DNA from: an uncultured Ruminiclostridium sp.
GTDB taxonomy: Bacteria > Bacillota > Clostridia > Oscillospirales > Ruminococcaceae
Reading direction: 5' to 3'
NCBI GenBank assembly: GCA_910585505.1
Contig: CAJUFF010000135.1
Span: 1 to 8,268, forward strand
DNA length: 8,268 nucleotides
In this document: piece by piece, positions 7,032 to 8,268 of the stretch
Layout of the letters: every line of letters begins with the position of its first letter
How positions within the stretch are numbered: the first letter of the stretch is position 1
Made by a program: the position numbers and the translations under genes
Notes under the pieces: generated by a model
What the model was told of the DNA's origin: nothing
The model's input: the letters and a program-made list of their open reading frames with translations, nothing else
Database searches by the model: none

Positions 7032-7068
7032 ATGTCAGCTTGTGGCGTTTGTTGTGTCAGTATAAAGA

Positions 7069-7542
7069 TTAATTTACAGTTAATTTTTGAATTCCAACCA
7101 CACTACTTGTGGACGTCTTATCTGAGTAGACCTTTGCGATTCCGTATCCTCGACCATACTTGCCAAATTCCCATGCATTAACCTCAATATATTGAACTCC
7201 TTTGTCTAACATAGAATATGATTCACTCTTATCATTGAAATTTTCTCCATTAGACGTTTCTGTAATCGTTGCATAAACGTAACGATATTTATTCACTGTT
7301 GCACCCGCTTTTGCAATAATCGATGGATTTGAAAAAATATCATCATTTCCGACGTTGTATATAGTTTCAAGACCATATGAAGCATTGCCATAATCAAATT
7401 CGTGACTATCTTTGCGGTTTTTATTATACGATGTTGCGTAATTATACTCGTAATCTGAAGCCAAAACTATTAAAGCAAGTGATGTGGCGCATATTGCAAC
7501 CGCAGCTAAAAAAACAGAAATTTTTTTTACGATACGTTTCAT
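7069..7542 (-). CDS. Secreted protein of unknown family, bacteriocin-like context
   Basis: A 157-aa protein with a clear signal peptide: basic MKRIVKK, a hydrophobic core to about residue 27, and a VLA-SD cleavage site after Ala28. The mature part (about 129 residues) has no Cys, is rich in Tyr, Asn, Ser and Thr, and alternates hydrophobic and polar residues as in beta-sheet proteins (for example YRYVYATITETS, QYIEVNAWEF, GRGYGIAKVYSDKTS). I do not recognise a family. Placement between an AgrD-like gene and an ABC permease/ATPase set resembles loci for lactococcin-972-type secreted bacteriocins, but the Lcn972 sequence pattern is not evident and the protein is longer. Alternatives are an ABC-associated ligand or surface protein. 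AGGAGG (7551-7556) eight bases before ATG makes the start firm; the gene begins 46 nt after the AgrD-like frame. Confidence 0.75.
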   Translation of the reverse strand: MKRIVKKISVFLAAVAICATSLALIVLASDYEYNYATSYNKNRKDSHEFDYGNASYGLETIYNVGNDDIFSNPSIIAKAGATVNKYRYVYATITETSNGENFNDKSESYSMLDKGVQYIEVNAWEFGKYGRGYGIAKVYSDKTSTSSVVGIQKLTVN

Positions 7543-7588
7543 AACAAATTCCTCCTAAGGGTAAGTTTTTTAATGATAGTTTTCTTTT

Positions 7589-7715
7589 TTATGTCTTACT
7601 TAACATTTTTTTCAATGCTTCCGGCTCTTTGGACTGATATGGTTCATAAGCGGACGCAGCGTCGTTAGCCTTAATTGCTATCTTCATTAATACTTTTAGC
7701 AATTCGTTTTTTCAC
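7589..7715 (-). CDS. AgrD-like cyclic-lactone autoinducer precursor (frameshifted start)
   Basis: The frame from ATG at 7687 gives a 32-aa peptide with the layout of an AgrD precursor: amphipathic MKIAIKAN, a small-residue stretch ending SAYEP, and the acidic/Pro tail YQSKEPEALKKM. The tail is close to the YQPKEPxxLKK tails of clostridial autoinducer peptides. Aligned on that tail, Ser12 occupies the place of the ring-forming Cys, so the product would be a lactone, as known for some Ser-type AIPs. Upstream, AAAGGAGG (7723-7730) and GTG (7715) look like the real initiation site, but GTG is one base out of frame and its own frame stops after 14 codons. With five rather than six A at 7707-7712 the two join into 41 aa (MKNELLKVLMKIAIKAND...), a normal AgrD length. 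Either the gene is broken, slippage corrects it, or there is a base error. Too short for routine gene finding. Confidence 0.6.
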
Positions 7716-7720
7716 TTCTG

Positions 7721-7730
7721 TTCCTCCTTT
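7721..7730 (-). promoter_or_regulatory. Strong ribosome binding site of the AgrD-like gene
   Basis: Minus-strand AAAGGAGGAA, with seven bases between AAAGGAGG and GTG at 7715, is among the best ribosome sites in the window. Its presence shows that translation is meant to start at 7715, although the following frame closes after 14 codons. Confidence 0.75.
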
Positions 7731-7748
7731 AAATTTTAAAAATTTATG

Positions 7749-7799
7749 TAATGATGTTAATCCAACACTCTGCGCACAAGTGTTAAAAAAACATCATTA
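7749..7799 (-). promoter_or_regulatory. Structured leader (nested hairpin) before the AgrD-like gene
   Basis: TAATGATGTT (7749-7758) pairs with AACATCATTA (7790-7799) over 10 bp. Inside it AACACT (7764-7769) pairs with AGTGTT (7779-7784) around a 9-nt loop. The structure lies in the leader between the mapped promoter and the ribosome site. No classical terminator T-run follows, so it could stabilise the mRNA or tune translation. Confidence 0.6.
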
Positions 7800-7835
7800 A
7801 TACTAAGAAAGCTTTAGTCAGTTCCTTTTAAGTTT

Positions 7836-7863
7836 ATTATACATATTTTTGAAATAAACGCAA
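7836..7863 (-). promoter_or_regulatory. Promoter of the AgrD-like / secreted protein / ABC operon
   Basis: On the minus strand TTGCGT (7863-7858), a 16-nt spacer and a perfect TATAAT (7841-7836) form a promoter with a good -10 and a weak -35, as expected for an activator-dependent promoter. The start would be near 7829. A pair of direct repeats ends 5 nt upstream of the -35. Confidence 0.65.
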
Positions 7864-7868
7864 GAATT

Positions 7869-7903
7869 TTGGCACCAAGCGCAGGTATTTGACACGAAAT
7901 GCA
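7869..7903. promoter_or_regulatory. Tandem direct repeats, candidate LytTR-type regulator boxes
   Basis: TTGGCACCAAGCGCA (7869-7883) and TTGACACGAAATGCA (7889-7903) agree at 11 of 15 positions with a 20-bp period, about two helical turns. They lie between divergent promoters, centred near -47 and -67 of the minus-strand start. LytTR response regulators such as AgrA bind paired direct repeats of this general spacing. The regulator gene is not in the window, so the assignment is inference. Confidence 0.5.
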
Positions 7904-7918
7904 AAAATGCCCAAAAAC

Positions 7919-7947
7919 TTGACTTTTTTGCCGCAATATGCTATAGT
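7919..7947 (+). promoter_or_regulatory. Divergent plus-strand promoter
   Basis: TTGACT (7919-7924), a 17-nt spacer and TATAGT (7942-7947) give a near-consensus promoter pointing right, with a start near 7954. No plus-strand gene with a ribosome site follows inside the window, so its product is either a non-coding/antisense RNA or a gene beyond 8268. Confidence 0.6.
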
Positions 7948-7953
7948 AAATAT

Positions 7954-8047
7954 AAAGAAAGCTTGGCAAAAAGCCGAGCAAAAATTTCATAATACAAAGC
8001 AAATTAAAAAGTATAACCAACTATTATCCCAAAAATATAGATGTCAA
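7954..8047 (+). ncRNA. Possible untranslated RNA from the divergent promoter (5' part)
   Basis: The predicted transcript opens with a hairpin GCTTGGC-AAAAA-GCCGAGC (7961-7979; one G-U pair) within 10 nt of the start, a common way to protect the 5' end of small RNAs. No open frame with a ribosome site follows. The transcript would then run antisense to the 61-aa gene. The 3' end is not defined. A leader for a gene outside the window is the alternative. Confidence 0.3.
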
Positions 8048-8233
8048 TTACAAATTATTCTTTTTTAGTTTTTCTGCCATTTTTATAACATCTGCGATAG
8101 TATCTTTTTCTTCCTTTGAAGCGTTAAGCATAATTGAAATCGCTTTCCCAAACGTAATATCTTTCCCTAATTTTTTTTTCAAAATTTTTGAATAGTTGAT
8201 GCTGTAATTGCAGTTATTAATACTGTTAACCAA
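8048..8233 (-). CDS. Small hypothetical protein, possibly N-terminally truncated
   Basis: An open frame of 61 codons giving a small basic protein. The first 16 residues are Asn/Ser/Tyr-rich; the remainder (KILKKKLGKDITFGKAISIML, then KEEKDTIADVIKMAEKLKK) looks like two or three amphipathic helices. The composition is more protein-like than that of the other short frames nearby. I recognise no family. The only available start is TTG at 8233; a stop codon lies immediately upstream and there is no ribosome site. The TTG and next two codons lie within the left arm of a perfect inverted repeat, so the true N-terminus may have been replaced by an insertion. It is on the same strand as the AgrD-like operon, about 330 nt upstream, with the divergent promoter region between. 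Confidence 0.4.
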   Translation of the reverse strand: MVNSINNCNYSINYSKILKKKLGKDITFGKAISIMLNASKEEKDTIADVIKMAEKLKKNNL

Positions 8234-8268
8234 TTAAAAATTGGAAAAATGGTTTTTAATTGGTTAAC
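8225..8268. repeat. Perfect 16-bp inverted repeat at the window edge
   Basis: GTTAACCAATTAAAAA (8225-8240) is exactly complementary to TTTTTAATTGGTTAAC (8253-8268), separated by 12 nt. The repeat may continue past the window. It could be a terminator for the plus-strand transcript, an operator or a small MITE-like insertion. Its left arm overlaps the first codons of the 61-aa frame. Confidence 0.75.

Noticed and set aside
7069..7542. Assignment of the secreted protein to the lactococcin 972 family
   Set aside because: Context fits, but the mature sequence lacks the Lcn972 pattern visible to me (short His/Tyr/Trp-rich motifs), and it is longer; context alone is not enough.
7814..8020. Minus-strand open frame of 68 codons
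   Set aside because: It spans both divergent promoters and the direct repeats, has no ribosome site, and its composition (Phe/Ile/Leu/Cys-rich) reads like translated AT-rich regulatory DNA.

Overview
The window looks like the chromosome of a Gram-positive, gut-type Clostridia (Bacillota). Supporting signs are strong AGGAGG ribosome sites, GTG and TTG starts, an ECF-transporter S component, a minimal ECF-like sigma factor, an IS256-type transposase remnant and an AgrD-like peptide ending in YQSKEPEALKK. The genus cannot be fixed from this sequence.

Left part (1-3300), moderate GC. A small, degenerate sigma-70-family protein is encoded on the minus strand and ends at a clear terminator. After about 560 nt of AT-rich non-coding DNA comes a plus-strand operon with a textbook promoter: a DUF362 protein, a substrate-binding S component of an ECF vitamin/nucleoside-type transporter, and a uridine-kinase-like P-loop kinase translationally coupled to it. 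The arrangement suggests uptake and phosphorylation of a small molecule. Two copies of a ~70-bp palindromic, MITE-like repeat flank this operon (898-967 and 3230-3300). The second copy abuts a 5'-truncated IS256-family transposase.

Right part (about 3700-8268), clearly lower GC, nearly all minus strand, read right to left. A promoter at 7863-7836 precedes a structured leader. Next comes a short gene outside ordinary ORF calling that looks like an AgrD / cyclic-lactone autoinducer precursor with Ser in place of the ring Cys. Its strong ribosome site and GTG start are out of frame with the peptide by one base in an A6 run. Then follow a secreted 157-aa protein of unknown family, two FtsX/MacB-type ABC permeases (4-bp overlap) and their ATPase, with a strong hairpin terminator beyond. 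A second promoter (7919-7947) points the other way. Between the two promoters lie two imperfect direct repeats 20 bp apart, a layout recalling the agr P2-P3 region with its LytTR-regulator boxes.

The main hypothesis is that the right half is a peptide-quorum-sensing-controlled locus making a secreted (perhaps bacteriocin-like) protein plus an ABC efflux or self-protection system. No AgrB, AgrC or AgrA gene is inside the window; they would have to lie to the right or elsewhere. The right edge carries a small hypothetical gene whose TTG start lies within a perfect 16-bp inverted repeat.
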